From Acetispira formosa (nom. nud.) (GTDB lineage: Bacteria; Desulfobacterota; Desulfarculia; Adiutricales; Adiutricaceae): a stretch of DNA of 64,000 nt. Within the stretch, counting starts at the first letter, position 1. Each line of letters begins with the position of its first letter. Position numbers and translations under genes: made by a program. The DNA is taken from the NCBI GenBank assembly GCA_023525915.1, contig CP026657.1:2380001-2444000 (forward strand), written 5' to 3'. This document shows, one piece after another, positions 42,936 through 51,939 of this stretch. The notes below the pieces were generated by a model. It was not told the DNA's origin and did not search any database. It saw only the letters and a list, made by a program, of their open reading frames with translations.

Positions 42936-45458
42936 ATGGAATTGTTTGAGCAGCAACGCATCGAACCTATCAATATCGAAGATGAGATAAAAGTCTCCTA
43001 TCTCGATTACGCCATGAGCGTCATCATCGGCCGCGCCCTCCCGGACGCCCGCGACGGACTTAAACCTGTCCACCGCCGCATCCTGTTCGCCATGAACGAT
43101 CTGGGCAACGACTACAACAAACCCTACAAAAAGTCAGCCCGCGTTGTCGGTGACGTTATAGGTAAATACCACCCCCACGGCGACCAGTCCGTTTATGACG
43201 CCCTGGTGCGTCTGGCCCAGGATTTCGCCATGCGTTACCCTCTGGCCGACGGCCAGGGCAACTTTGGCTCCATCGACGGCGATTCGGCCGCCGCCATGCG
43301 TTATACCGAAGTTCGCATGGCCAAGCTGGCCCACGAATATATGGCCGATATCGATAAAAACACGGTGGAATTCGGCCCGAACTATGACGGCTCGCTGGAA
43401 GAGCCGACCGTCATGCCCACCAGGGTGCCGGGCCTTTTGGTCAACGGCTCGGCCGGTATCGCGGTCGGCATGGCTACCAACATTCCGCCCCACAACCTTG
43501 GCGAGGTGTCATCCGGCCTGATTGCCCTGATCGAAAACCCCGATATTTCCATTGAAGAGCTGATGGCCATTATTCCCGGCCCGGATTTTCCCACCGGCGG
43601 CTTCATTCTGGGCCGCGAGGGCATCCGGGAGGCCTATCATACCGGGCGCGGCATCATCCGTGTGCGGGCCAAGGCCACCATCGAGACCGGCCCCAAAGAC
43701 ACCAAGCGCTCGCTGGTGATCACCGAAATGCCCTACCAGGTCAACAAGGCCAAGGTGGTGGAAGATATCGACGCCCTGGCCCGCGAAAAGAAAATCGAGG
43801 GCATTTCCGAAGTGCGGGACGAGAGTGACCGCGACGGCATGAGGGTGGTGGTGGACATCAAATCGGCCCAGCGGGATCTGGCCGAAACCATCATGAACCA
43901 GCTCTATCGCATGACCCAGTTGGAAGTGAGTTTTGGCATAAACCTTCTGGCCGTGGTCGGGCAGGCGCCGCGTCTTCTGACCCTGAAGGACGCGCTGGTT
44001 CACTTCATTGATCACCGCAAGGATGTGGTCACCCGCCGCACCCGCTTTGAACTGGATAAAGCCGAGGCCCGCGCCCACATTCTGGAAGGTCTGCGCAAGG
44101 CCCTGGATCATCTGGACGAAGTCATCGCCATGATTCGCGGCAGCCGCACTCCGGCCGAGGCCAAAAGCGGGCTGATAAGCCGTTTCGAATTCACGGCCAT
44201 TCAGGCCCAGGCCATTCTGGATCTGCGCCTCCAGAAACTGACCCAGCTTGAGCGCAAAAGCATTGATGATGAATATAACGCCCTTCTGACCGATATTGAG
44301 CGCTACAAAGCCATTCTGGCTTCTGAAACTCTCCTTTTGGGGGTCATTAAGGATGAACTGATCGAACTGCGCGACGGCTACGGCGACGATCGCCGCACGG
44401 TCATCACCAATGTCCGCCCCGGCGATTACAATCCTGAAGATTTCATCGTCGATGAGGACATGGTGGTCACCATCAGCCACGGCGGCTATATCAAGCGCAA
44501 TTCCGTAACGCTCTATAAATCACAGAAGCGCGGCGGAAAAGGCGTGACCGCGGCCAAGACCAAGGAAGATGATTTCGTGGAAAGGCTGTATATCGCCTCC
44601 ACCCACAATTACCTCCTGTTCCTGACCAACCGGGGCCGCCTCTACTGGCTCAAGGTTCATGAGATTCCCCAGGCCGGGCGCACTTCACGCGGCAAGGCCC
44701 TGGTCAACGTCATCCCGCTGGATGAAGGCGAAAAAGTGGCCACTGTGCTGGTGGTCAAGGATTTGAGCGAGCCGGAGCGTTTTGTGGTCATGGCCACCAA
44801 AATGGGCATAGTCAAGCGGGTGGAATTGGCCGCCTTCCAGAATCCGCGCCGGGTGGGCATTATCGCCATCACCATAGGCGAGGATGATGAGCTGGTCTCA
44901 GCCGGCATGACTGACGGCCAGAGCGCCCTGGTTCTTTCCACCTCCGGCGGCAAAGCCATTTGCTTCAAGGAATCCGACGTTCGCCCCATGGGCCGCACGG
45001 CCGCCGGGGTCAAGGGCATCAGCCTGGCCGCCAAAGACAGCCTGGTCAGCATGGACGTCATCAGCGCCGACCGCAGTGAAGTTCTCCTGACCGTCACGGA
45101 AAAAGGCTTCGGCAAGCGCACCCCGGCAGCTGAATACAACCTTCAGTCTCGCGGCGGCATGGGCACGATCACCATTAAGACCACCCCGCAGAAGGGCCAG
45201 GTGGTCGGTGTTTTGAAGGTGACCGAGGAAGACCGGCTGATGCTTATCACCAACACCGGCCGACTGATCATGTTCAAGACCAGCGAGGTTTCCGTGCGTC
45301 ACCGCAACACCGGCGGAGTCAAGCTCATTGACATCAGCGACGGTGAATATGTGGTGGACGTGGCCCCGGTGGGCGAGCCTGAAGACGACGGGCTCGGAGT
45401 TGACACGCCCGCCGAGACTGAAGACGGCGGCGCGGACGACATGCTGGGCCTGGAATAA
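42936..45458 (+). CDS. gyrA: DNA gyrase subunit A
   Basis: Protein of 840 residues. The breakage-reunion domain starts [20 protein letters not shown]; the catalytic Tyr is in [10 protein letters not shown] near residue 124. The C-terminal beta-pinwheel carries the GyrA box QKRGGKGV near 528, which marks this as gyrase rather than topoisomerase IV. In the quinolone-resistance region the sequence is [14 protein letters not shown]: the position equivalent to E. coli Ser83 is Gln, while Asp87 is retained. The tail is acidic. gyrB is not in the window. It is followed with one base between by an RNA pseudouridine synthase. Confidence 0.97.
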   Translation: MELFEQQRIEPINIEDEIKVSYLDYAMSVIIGRALPDARDGLKPVHRRILFAMNDLGNDYNKPYKKSARVVGDVIGKYHPHGDQSVYDALVRLAQDFAMRYPLADGQGNFGSIDGDSAAAMRYTEVRMAKLAHEYMADIDKNTVEFGPNYDGSLEEPTVMPTRVPGLLVNGSAGIAVGMATNIPPHNLGEVSSGLIALIENPDISIEELMAIIPGPDFPTGGFILGREGIREAYHTGRGIIRVRAKATIETGPKDTKRSLVITEMPYQVNKAKVVEDIDALAREKKIEGISEVRDESDRDGMRVVVDIKSAQRDLAETIMNQLYRMTQLEVSFGINLLAVVGQAPRLLTLKDALVHFIDHRKDVVTRRTRFELDKAEARAHILEGLRKALDHLDEVIAMIRGSRTPAEAKSGLISRFEFTAIQAQAILDLRLQKLTQLERKSIDDEYNALLTDIERYKAILASETLLLGVIKDELIELRDGYGDDRRTVITNVRPGDYNPEDFIVDEDMVVTISHGGYIKRNSVTLYKSQKRGGKGVTAAKTKEDDFVERLYIASTHNYLLFLTNRGRLYWLKVHEIPQAGRTSRGKALVNVIPLDEGEKVATVLVVKDLSEPERFVVMATKMGIVKRVELAAFQNPRRVGIIAITIGEDDELVSAGMTDGQSALVLSTSGGKAICFKESDVRPMGRTAAGVKGISLAAKDSLVSMDVISADRSEVLLTVTEKGFGKRTPAAEYNLQSRGGMGTITIKTTPQKGQVVGVLKVTEEDRLMLITNTGRLIMFKTSEVSVRHRNTGGVKLIDISDGEYVVDVAPVGEPEDDGLGVDTPAETEDGGADDMLGLE

Positions 45459-45459
45459 T

Positions 45460-46344
45460 ATGGCCGGAACCAAACGCCCGCCCCGCAAAGGTGAAAGCGG
45501 CCCGCGCGAACGGGGGCCGGAACGGCCTGGCCGCCCCGCGCGGCCCAGGCGTTCGCCTCGGCCGGGCCAACGACGGCCTGGCCGTCCGCGCGCCGAAGCG
45601 GCTGAAGCTGTTGCGTCCTCACCGGAGCGGCTGCAAAAGGTGATATCTGAAGCCGGGCTGGCTTCCCGGCGCGGCGCGGAGCGTCTGATTGAGGAAGGGC
45701 GGGTGACAGTCAACGGCCAGGTGGTTACCCAGCAGGGTTTGAAAGTGGACCCGGCGGCCGACAAAATCAAAGTTGACGGCCGCCTGATTGGTCCGCCGCA
45801 GCGGATGCATTATTATATGTTTAACAAACCGGCGGGCTATCTGACCACTCTGGCCGATCCCAGGGGACGGCCGACCATCAGCATTTTTCTGGCTCAACTG
45901 CCGGTGCGTGTTTTTCCGGTCGGGCGGCTGGACATGGATGTGGAAGGGCTTTTGATTCTCACCAATGACGGCCCTCTGGCCAAACGGCTCATGCATCCAT
46001 CCTCACAGGTGCCCAAGACTTATCGCATCAAGGTATCCGGCCGCCCCAGTGAAGAAGCGCTGGCCAAACTGCGGGACGGGAGCCTGATGTTGGGTGAGCG
46101 GCCGGCCGCTCCGGCCGGGGCGGAGATGATTAAGACAGCGGAAGATCGTTCCTGGATTTTGCTGACCATCACAGAAGGACGCCACCATCAGGTTAAGCGC
46201 ATGTGTTCGGCCATTGGTCATCCCGTTCTGAAGCTGAAGAGGGTTGCCTACGCCGGGCTGACGCTGGGGACGCTGCATCGTGATAATATCAGGCCACTGA
46301 CCCCACAGGAAATACAAGTGTTAAAAGACGCTTGTGAAGTTTAG
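45460..46344 (+). CDS. RsuA/RluB-family pseudouridine synthase with basic N-terminal tail
   Basis: Protein of 294 residues. Residues 1-50 are Arg/Pro-rich (GRPARPRRSPRPGQRRPGRP) and disordered, probably RNA-binding. An S4 domain follows (about 55-105: RLQKVISEAGLASRRGAERL), then the synthase domain with catalytic Asp in VGRLDMDVEGLLILTNDG near 160 and ITEGRHHQVKRMCSAIGHPV near 238. It modifies 23S (RluB-like) or 16S rRNA. The start at 45460 lies one base after the gyrA stop, suggesting coupling; there is no separate ribosome binding site. It ends in TAG. Confidence 0.93.
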   Translation: MAGTKRPPRKGESGPRERGPERPGRPARPRRSPRPGQRRPGRPRAEAAEAVASSPERLQKVISEAGLASRRGAERLIEEGRVTVNGQVVTQQGLKVDPAADKIKVDGRLIGPPQRMHYYMFNKPAGYLTTLADPRGRPTISIFLAQLPVRVFPVGRLDMDVEGLLILTNDGPLAKRLMHPSSQVPKTYRIKVSGRPSEEALAKLRDGSLMLGERPAAPAGAEMIKTAEDRSWILLTITEGRHHQVKRMCSAIGHPVLKLKRVAYAGLTLGTLHRDNIRPLTPQEIQVLKDACEV

Positions 46345-46357
46345 CTTTTTTTAGAAA

Positions 46358-46745
46358 GAATAAGGAGTGCGGCCCGTAGGGCCGCGCGATTAAAGGACTT
46401 GGCCTGAAAGGCCAACCAAAGGGTTCCACCCTCTGGACTCCGGCTGGGGGAGGGCCCACGCGGGCCCTGCCCCAGACCCCACCCGCGCCAAGGGGCAAGC
46501 CCCTTGGAACCCCAAGAAATCAGGGTCAGCTTCAACTTACTTCTTCCCGCATCGCCGCAACTCGCTTCGGGTACGAAGCTCAGACAAGCGGCGACCCTTC
46601 TTACAGGGTCAGCTTTAACCGCTATAACCAGCTTCACATTGTGTTGCCGCATTTCGCTATAGGCAGCTTCATCGTATGATTGTTGCTTCACGTATGTTCG
46701 GCTGAATATTTTTTCCCCTCAATAATTTTTTCCAGCATTGCAAGC
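46358..46745 (+). repeat. L element, single arm
   Basis: Matches the reverse complement of the right arm of the 28835-29675 palindrome: AAGGAGTGCGGCCC, TCTGGACTCCGGCTGGGGGA, AAGGGGCAAGCCCCTTGGAA and CACGTATGTTCGGCTGAAT. Only one arm is present, so a solo or deleted form exists. Confidence 0.85.
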
Positions 46746-46805
46746 ACGGGACGTTGCTGTCTGTTATTGTTGGAATTCTTCGAATCATTCAAATAATAAA
46801 GTAAA

Positions 46806-46838
46806 AGGCGGGGGCGGAAAATTTTCCGCCCCCGCCTC
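46806..46838. terminator. Hairpin after rluB/L region
   Basis: AGGCGGGGGCGGAAAA pairs with TTTTCCGCCCCCGCCT, a near-perfect self-complement; no clear T tract. Confidence 0.5.
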
Positions 46839-46891
46839 AAGCCCATAGCCGACCGTGACCGCTGGCTGAATGGGGGAAAGGAGGCTGTGCC

Positions 46892-47064
46892 CCCAGCAAT
46901 TCTAATTATGGCCGACGCCGCCGCATAAAGCCGGGGTCGAGCCTAGCGAGACGGAGCGCCAGCGACTGGTTTTGACGGACAAATAGCCGCGCGCGAAACA
47001 AAAACCACGCTTTTTGTGTAGCTACGAACCGTAAGTTCAAGGGAAAAAGCCATAATTAGAATAG
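46892..47064 (+). repeat. R element, copy 8 (full length)
   Basis: AGCAATTCTAATTATGGCC at the left and GCCATAATTAGAATAGC at the right frame the core GAGACGGAGCGCCAGCGACT...CAAAAACCACGCTTTTTGTG. It is one of the best copies for defining the element, about 170 bp. Confidence 0.92.
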
Positions 47065-47089
47065 CCGCTTTGCCCCCTTCTATAATTAC

Positions 47090-47917
47090 TTATTTTTTGT
47101 ATCTGGCCTCAGCTTCAGGCAGAAATTTCTCGATATTGGCGATGCGCTTTGCGTCAGAGGGGTGGGTTGAGAGGAAATCACTGCCCTTGCTGCCGCCGGA
47201 AGCCTCAGACATGCGCTGCCAGAAAGCCACGGCCGCTGCCGGGTTGTAACCGGCCATAGCCATCAGAGAAAGGCCGATGCGGTCGGCTTCGCTTTCGTGG
47301 GCGCGGGAGAAGGGCAGAAGTATGCCGACTTCACTGCCCAGGCCATAGGCGGCCATGGCCATGTCGCCAGTGAACTGGGAGGCTCCGCCTACACCAAGAC
47401 CAATGCTGAGGGCGGAAGCGCCCAGGCTGGTCATGAGCTGCTGACTGGCCCGCTCACGGCTGTGATGAGCAATGGCGTGGGCTACTTCATGACCCATGAT
47501 GGTGGCCACACCTTCCTCACCCTGGGTATAGGGGAGAATGCCGGTGTAGAAGGCAACTTTGCCGCCAGGCATGCAGAATGCATTGACGTCGGAGGACTCG
47601 ATGAGGTTAAACTCCCAGCTGTAGGTGGAGATTTCGGCGGCCCGGCCGTGCTCGGTCAGGAAGGACTCGGCGGCTTTGCTGATTTTCGAGCCCACGCTTT
47701 TGATCATGGCCGTGTCCTTTTTATTTTTGGACAGGGGGCCCTGTTTGACCATCTGGCTGTATTGGGTGGCAGCCATGGTGTTCAGTTCGCTGTCGCTGAC
47801 TAGGCTCAACTGGCTGCGGCCAGTGCCGGGCACGGTGGCGCAGGCGGTCAGGCCCATAATCAGAACCATGGCCATCAAGAGTTTGAGGGCGGTAGCGAGA
47901 CGGCGGGATGAAGTCAT
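47090..47917 (-). CDS. M48 family metalloprotease lipoprotein
   Basis: Protein of 275 residues. Signal peptide with lipobox LTAC (Cys26) places it in a membrane facing the periplasm. The zinc motif HEVAHAIAHH (HExxH) is near residue 145, with the third ligand Glu in SRAHESEADRIGL near 205. The layout is that of the LoiP/YcaL/BepA-like M48 group, which degrade misfolded outer-membrane proteins. AAGGAG precedes the start. It is the first of several secreted quality-control and redox genes on the minus strand. Confidence 0.94.
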   Translation of the reverse strand: MTSSRRLATALKLLMAMVLIMGLTACATVPGTGRSQLSLVSDSELNTMAATQYSQMVKQGPLSKNKKDTAMIKSVGSKISKAAESFLTEHGRAAEISTYSWEFNLIESSDVNAFCMPGGKVAFYTGILPYTQGEEGVATIMGHEVAHAIAHHSRERASQQLMTSLGASALSIGLGVGGASQFTGDMAMAAYGLGSEVGILLPFSRAHESEADRIGLSLMAMAGYNPAAAVAFWQRMSEASGGSKGSDFLSTHPSDAKRIANIEKFLPEAEARYKK

Positions 47918-47987
47918 AATCGAATCTCCTTATAATTCAACATTATCAAAAAAGGCCAAGGGCCCTTGCGAATCATGGCGAGACGAG

Positions 47988-48413
47988 TCAGTTGTTCTGG
48001 TAGGATTTGTTTTTGACGAAATTGAGTATTTCCAGGAACTCGGTGGGGGGCAGGTAGCCGGGAAGATATCCGGCGATTTCGCCTTTGGCGTCCAGGAACA
48101 CTATCATGGGCAGGGTTCTGGCGTTGTATTTTTTGGCCAGGTCCGGGTCTTCGTCCACATTTACCTGAACCGACAGGAAAGAATCATTCAGGGATTTGAC
48201 AACATTATCATTGGGCAGGACTTCCTCATTGAACATCGAGCAATAGCGGCACCAGTCGGCCCAGAAATAAATCATCACATGTTTATCCTGTTTGCCGGCT
48301 TCGCTGAGGGCGTCGTCATATTTTTGAAAGTTTACAGCCGCCTGGGCTGAGGAAATAAACAGGAGTCCGGCCATAAAAACGGCGGCGGTCAGGGTCAGGC
48401 CCTTTCTCAACAT
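47988..48413 (-). CDS. Periplasmic thioredoxin-fold protein (CxxC)
   Basis: Protein of 141 residues with a signal peptide (residues 1-26, ending SSAQAA). Thioredoxin-fold with active site FWADWCRYCSMFNEEV near residue 52 and the cis-Pro in RTLPMIVFLDAKG near 100, of the thioredoxin_7/DUF255-like group. It probably receives electrons from the CcdA-like protein encoded 370 bases upstream and reduces disulfides in the periplasm. AGAGGTG precedes the start. Confidence 0.9.
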   Translation of the reverse strand: MLRKGLTLTAAVFMAGLLFISSAQAAVNFQKYDDALSEAGKQDKHVMIYFWADWCRYCSMFNEEVLPNDNVVKSLNDSFLSVQVNVDEDPDLAKKYNARTLPMIVFLDAKGEIAGYLPGYLPPTEFLEILNFVKNKSYQNN

Positions 48414-48417
48414 ATAA

Positions 48418-48550
48418 ACACCTCTTGTGCCGGGCAGGGCCCGGAGTGCGTGGTCCGCACGGGACTATGTCTAGGTGGCGGTTTCCCGTAATAGTTAATT
48501 GCGGCGGCCATCATCGTATTAAGAGTGTGGCCCCCTTGGCTATGGGTTGT
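48418..48550 (-). repeat. Q element, copy 5
   Basis: GGGCAGGGCCCGGAGTGCGT, GTCTAGGTGGCGGTTTCCCG, TAATAGTTAATTGCGGCGGCC and ATCATCGTATTAAGAGTG. Confidence 0.85.
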
Positions 48551-48635
48551 GTTTAGTGCGTGCCATTTTTTAATGTAGACCAAATCCGGCGGAAAAACAA
48601 GCCGCGAAAGTAGGTGGCGATTAAATAACAGCAGG

Positions 48636-48768
48636 TCGACCTGTAAGGGAGACGGAGCGCCAGCGACTGGTTTTAAAGCCGCTAAAGCCGCTCGCGGAGC
48701 AAAAACCACGCTTTTTGCGCAGCTGCACGCCGTAAGTTCAAGGGAAAAGGTTTACATTTAGAAATTGC
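48636..48768 (+). repeat. R element, copy 9 (truncated left)
   Basis: GGGAGACGGAGCGCCAGCGA, GGAGCAAAAACCACGCTTTT, AAGTTCAAGGGAAAAGG then TTTACATTTAGAAATTGC, a variant of the R right terminus. Confidence 0.85.
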
Positions 48769-48779
48769 GAAGGGACGTT

Positions 48780-49508
48780 TCAATAGAAATTGCTCATCAG
48801 GGGGCTGATGTAGCCGCTGATAACCAGGGCGGCCATTATCAGAACCAGGACACCCAGAACTTTGTTGACCACGCCCACCACTCGGTTTATGCGGGAAATG
48901 AAAGTCAGGGCGCTGCCCCAGACCAGGGAAAATATGAGGAACGGGAGTCCCAGGCCCATAGAAAAGACAACCAGGAGTTTCAGGCCGAATTGAGCCGATT
49001 GCTCAAAGGCGGCCAGAGCCAGAATAGCGGTGAGGACCGGCCCGACGCAGGGGGTCCAGCCGGCGGCAAAGGCCATGCCCACTATCAGCGAGCCCAGAAG
49101 ACCGACCGGAGGCCTTTTTTTCAGGTCGGCCCGGTGTTCCCGCATCAAGAATTTCGGGGAGATGAGGCCCAGGAGGTAGAGGCCGAAAAAGACCAGGAAG
49201 GCCCCGGCCACATAGCGCACCACATGGCCGTAATCCTTGAAGAAGCCGCCCAGGCTTCCGGCGGCCGCGCCCAGGGCGCAGAAAACCAGGCTGAAGCCGA
49301 GAACGAAAAACAGGGTGGAGGGAAAAAGTTTCAGAAAGCCAAAGGGCTTTTTTTCCGTTTCCGCCATCTCGTCAAAGCTAAGGCCGGTCACCAGGGTGAG
49401 CCAGGCCGGTATCAGGGGCAGGATGCAGGGGGTGAAAAAGGTCAGGAATCCGGCGGTGAAGGCTGTGCCGTAGCCGATCTTTTCCAAAAACAAAGCTCCG
49501 AGATTCAA
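48780..49508 (-). CDS. CcdA/DsbD-type thiol electron transporter
   Basis: Protein of 242 residues with six or so membrane segments. The two conserved cysteines lie in TFFTPCILPLIPAWLTL near residue 27 and AFAAGWTPCVGPVLTAIL near 145. CcdA carries electrons from cytoplasmic thioredoxin through the membrane to periplasmic thiol proteins; the thioredoxin-fold protein downstream is the natural partner. The start is TTG at 49508 with GGTG before it. A repeat separates it from the downstream gene. Confidence 0.93.
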   Translation of the reverse strand: MNLGALFLEKIGYGTAFTAGFLTFFTPCILPLIPAWLTLVTGLSFDEMAETEKKPFGFLKLFPSTLFFVLGFSLVFCALGAAAGSLGGFFKDYGHVVRYVAGAFLVFFGLYLLGLISPKFLMREHRADLKKRPPVGLLGSLIVGMAFAAGWTPCVGPVLTAILALAAFEQSAQFGLKLLVVFSMGLGLPFLIFSLVWGSALTFISRINRVVGVVNKVLGVLVLIMAALVISGYISPLMSNFY

Positions 49509-49542
49509 CGAAACACCTATTTACATTGCACCAACGATTTAA

Positions 49543-49690
49543 ATGTAGGCTTTTTCCCTTGACCCAGCGGTGCGGCGCTACGCAAAAAGCGTGGTTTTTG
49601 CTCCGAGGGCGGCTTTAGCGGCTTCAAAACCAGTCGCTGGCGCTCCGTCTCCCTTGCGGTCGACCTTCTATTTTTGAAAAAGCGGCTACT
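49543..49690 (-). repeat. R element, copy 10
   Basis: GGCTTTTTCCCTTGACCCAGC, ACGCAAAAAGCGTGGTTTTT and AAAACCAGTCGCTGGCGCTC, reverse orientation. Confidence 0.85.
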
Positions 49691-49728
49691 TTGAGGATTG
49701 CTGACAATGCACCTTTTAACTTTTATCA

Positions 49729-49770
49729 CGGCCGCCGGGCAAAAAACACGTTGTTGCCCGGTGGCCGCTT
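49729..49770 (-). terminator. Hairpin after ftrB, H-related
   Basis: CGGCCGCCGGGCAA (49729-49742) and TTGCCCGGTGGCCG (49754-49767) form a 14-bp stem that looks like an internal deletion of an H hairpin. It lies two bases from the ftrB stop. Confidence 0.65.
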
Positions 49771-49771
49771 T

Positions 49772-50095
49772 TTATTTCCTGAGCCATCTTTCCGGTATGG
49801 ATTCGGGCACGGGTCGTTTACCCTCCGCCCCTTCCGGGCTCATGTAGAGGCGGCAATAGCAGCAATCATATTTACGCACGTCTTCCTCCCGGAAGACGCA
49901 GGGGCAGACGATTTCTTTGTCGCGCTCGCGCTCGCCCGTAGCCAGACGGCAGGGGCAGGAGGTATAGCCATAGCGCGCCTTGTTGGTCAGCATGCCCTCA
50001 ATGACGTCCAGGCACCATTCATAATCAGGATTGAAGCAATACCCCTTCTTCTCCTGAATGGGCTTCAGCATTTCGTACATTTCTTTGGGAGTCAT
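49772..50095 (-). CDS. ftrB: Ferredoxin:thioredoxin reductase catalytic chain
   Basis: Protein of 107 residues carrying the seven cysteines of the [4Fe-4S] catalytic chain: CFNPDYEWC near residues 20-28, TSCPCRLATG near 47, IVCPCVFREEDV near 64, and DCCYCRLY near 78. The CPC and CxC motifs that hold the cluster and the redox-active disulfide are intact. It transfers electrons from ferredoxin to thioredoxin-like proteins in the cytoplasm. The glutaredoxin gene 15 bases upstream is the likely substrate. No separate variable chain gene is present, as in other anaerobes. Confidence 0.95.
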   Translation of the reverse strand: MTPKEMYEMLKPIQEKKGYCFNPDYEWCLDVIEGMLTNKARYGYTSCPCRLATGERERDKEIVCPCVFREEDVRKYDCCYCRLYMSPEGAEGKRPVPESIPERWLRK

Positions 50096-50110
50096 AACAG
50101 CCCCGGATGG

Positions 50111-50407
50111 TTACTTGGAGTTCCGCAGTTTGGCGACAGCCTGACGGATGTCGCTGTCGCGGTCGCCAACGATCACCTTGTCACCGATGACGATGGTGGG
50201 AAAAGTTTCGGCCGGGTTATATTTGGACATTTCGCTCAGAGCTTCGCTCATTTCATCCTGGGACAGCTGGTCAACGTCCACATAATCATATTCCGCGCCC
50301 AAATCGTGCATCAGCTTTTTGGCATTTTTGCAGTGAACGCAGGTGGAGAGGGTATACATGAAGATGCCGGGTTTATCCTGATACTTAGCCGGGTCATAGA
50401 AAGCCAT
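50111..50407 (-). CDS. Glutaredoxin-like protein
   Basis: Protein of 98 residues with a glutaredoxin fold. The active site is LSTCVHCKNAKKL near residue 22 (CxxC), the cis-Pro region AETFPTIVIGDKVIVGDRD near 68. The start at 50407 (MAFYDP) has AAAGAGG upstream; the frame extends to 50497 without homology. It lies immediately upstream of ftrB, in a two-gene operon. It is probably reduced by FtrB using ferredoxin rather than by glutathione. Confidence 0.92.
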   Translation of the reverse strand: MAFYDPAKYQDKPGIFMYTLSTCVHCKNAKKLMHDLGAEYDYVDVDQLSQDEMSEALSEMSKYNPAETFPTIVIGDKVIVGDRDSDIRQAVAKLRNSK

Positions 50408-50637
50408 AATGTGCCTCTTTCCGGGATGTTTGTCCCTGTTTTTTATATCAGGCCGCCTAAATACAGTATTTTTTGGGGGACGGACTGAAAAAATCAAGCG
50501 TCTTCAATAATAATATGGTTCCACCTGAATGTCCAGCGGGTGATTCCATGCTTTTTCATTCAACCAGCTTGCGGCCCACGGCCGGCAATGGAAAAAAAGC
50601 CATAATTAAAATCCCCTGGTCCAGCCGGCGGCCGGAT

Positions 50638-51519
50638 TTAATGCGGGATTTGCGCTTCAGAGGCCATTTTCCGGGCCGGCAGCACATACTGGCGCAGAAG
50701 CGCAGGCCACAGTTCCGGCCAGGCTTTCCAATGATTGGTGTTCTGGCCGATTCGTCTGAAATTGCTGAAAGGGGCCAGGCTTTGGAAATGGGCCGACATT
50801 TCCGGCGGAATGATGGAATCATCTTCACCATAAAAATGGATCTGGCTGAGTCCGGCCAGGCTGGCGGCATTGTCGGCCGGATTAAGGGAACCGGCCAGCG
50901 GGCGGTAGCGCTTCTGGCGCACCCACCAATAAGTATCCAAAAGTCCGGCCACAGTGGTCACGCTCAGAACATCGTCGCGGCGCTCGGCCAGGAGAACGGC
51001 CATTCCGCCGCCGCCGGAATAGCCGATCAGGTGAACCTTGTCCGCCCCCACCTTCTTTTTGGCCTCATCTATGGCCCGTCCGGCCGCGTCCACACTCTCA
51101 TCGGCCAGGCGTTTGTCGGACCAGTAGGCCATGTAGGAGGGGCCATTCTGGGTGGACTGGAACTGCCCCACTCTAGCCAGATACAGAACGGCCGGGGCCG
51201 GATCGGAGCGGGCCAGTTCAAAGCCCATCACCTGGGCCGGAGTGGGGTCCATGGTCACGCGGCCGCGCACCACTCCCCGCCCATCGCCTTCCAGATAGAC
51301 CACCAATTCCTTGGAATCGCCGGGCTTGCCTTTAACCAGACCGGACAGAAGAAACGGAGAAACATTAAAAGTGGTGGGATGGAAATCATAGCCATAGGCC
51401 CGGCTGGACAACTGATGCCAGGCTTCTCCGGCGCTCTGGGCGCAGCCGGCCAGCACAGTCAGCCCCAATATCATCAGAAAGGCTGGAAACAATGGGAACA
51501 GAGTTCTTTTTCGTATCAA
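50638..51519 (-). CDS. Secreted lipoprotein alpha/beta-hydrolase
   Basis: Protein of 293 residues with lipobox LAGC (Cys26), so membrane-anchored toward the periplasm. Alpha/beta-hydrolase fold: nucleophile elbow LIGYSGGGGMAVLLAE near 165, acid in FYGEDDSIIPPE near 232, His in RIGQNTNHWKAWPELW near 260. Active site complete, substrate unknown; an esterase or peptidase role is possible. The start is TTG 51517-51519; AAGGAG, in the R-like sequence TTCAAGGGAAAAGGAG, lies ten bases upstream. Confidence 0.85.
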   Translation of the reverse strand: MIRKRTLFPLFPAFLMILGLTVLAGCAQSAGEAWHQLSSRAYGYDFHPTTFNVSPFLLSGLVKGKPGDSKELVVYLEGDGRGVVRGRVTMDPTPAQVMGFELARSDPAPAVLYLARVGQFQSTQNGPSYMAYWSDKRLADESVDAAGRAIDEAKKKVGADKVHLIGYSGGGGMAVLLAERRDDVLSVTTVAGLLDTYWWVRQKRYRPLAGSLNPADNAASLAGLSQIHFYGEDDSIIPPEMSAHFQSLAPFSNFRRIGQNTNHWKAWPELWPALLRQYVLPARKMASEAQIPH

Positions 51520-51529
51520 TTTGTTTTAT

Positions 51530-51725
51530 CTCCTTTTCCCTTGAACGGGCGGCTCGGCGCCGGGCAAAAAATGTGATTTTTGCCCGGCAAGGGGCCGATT
51601 AGGCTTTAAAACCAGTCGCTGGCGCTCCGTCTCGAAGACTCGACTCTCTGCTGTAGGTGGCGGCAAAAGCTTACAATCGCTGCCGTCTCCCCTATCGGGT
51701 CGGCCTGCTGTTACGCGAAATTGCC
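51530..51725 (-). repeat. R element, copy 11
   Basis: TTTTCCCTTGAACGGGCGGC, GGGCAAAAAATGTGATTTTTGCCC (core variant), AAAACCAGTCGCTGGCGCTC and GTCTCGAAGACTCGAC. A fragment of a further copy (GCCATAACTTGAATC) lies at 51910-51935. Confidence 0.8.
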
Positions 51726-51939
51726 GTCCGCCTTGGGAATCACTGAAGCGCCTACGCAAAATTACACGGCTATACACTCGCCCCTTATGCAATCAGTGGG
51801 GAGAGCGCCGTAAATGATAAAAAATGTATGCGGGAAAAAATCTAATAAAAATCACCGGCCGCTCACCGGGCAAAAATTATCTTTTTGCCCGGCCGCAAAC
51901 CGCAAGTTCACGAGATAGCCATAACTTGAATCACTAAGG
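51726..51939. other. Repeat debris
   Basis: Contains CCGGGCAAAAATTATCTTTTTGCCCGG (51866-51892), a perfect hairpin similar to the H/R cores, and R-end fragments. No gene. Confidence 0.5.
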
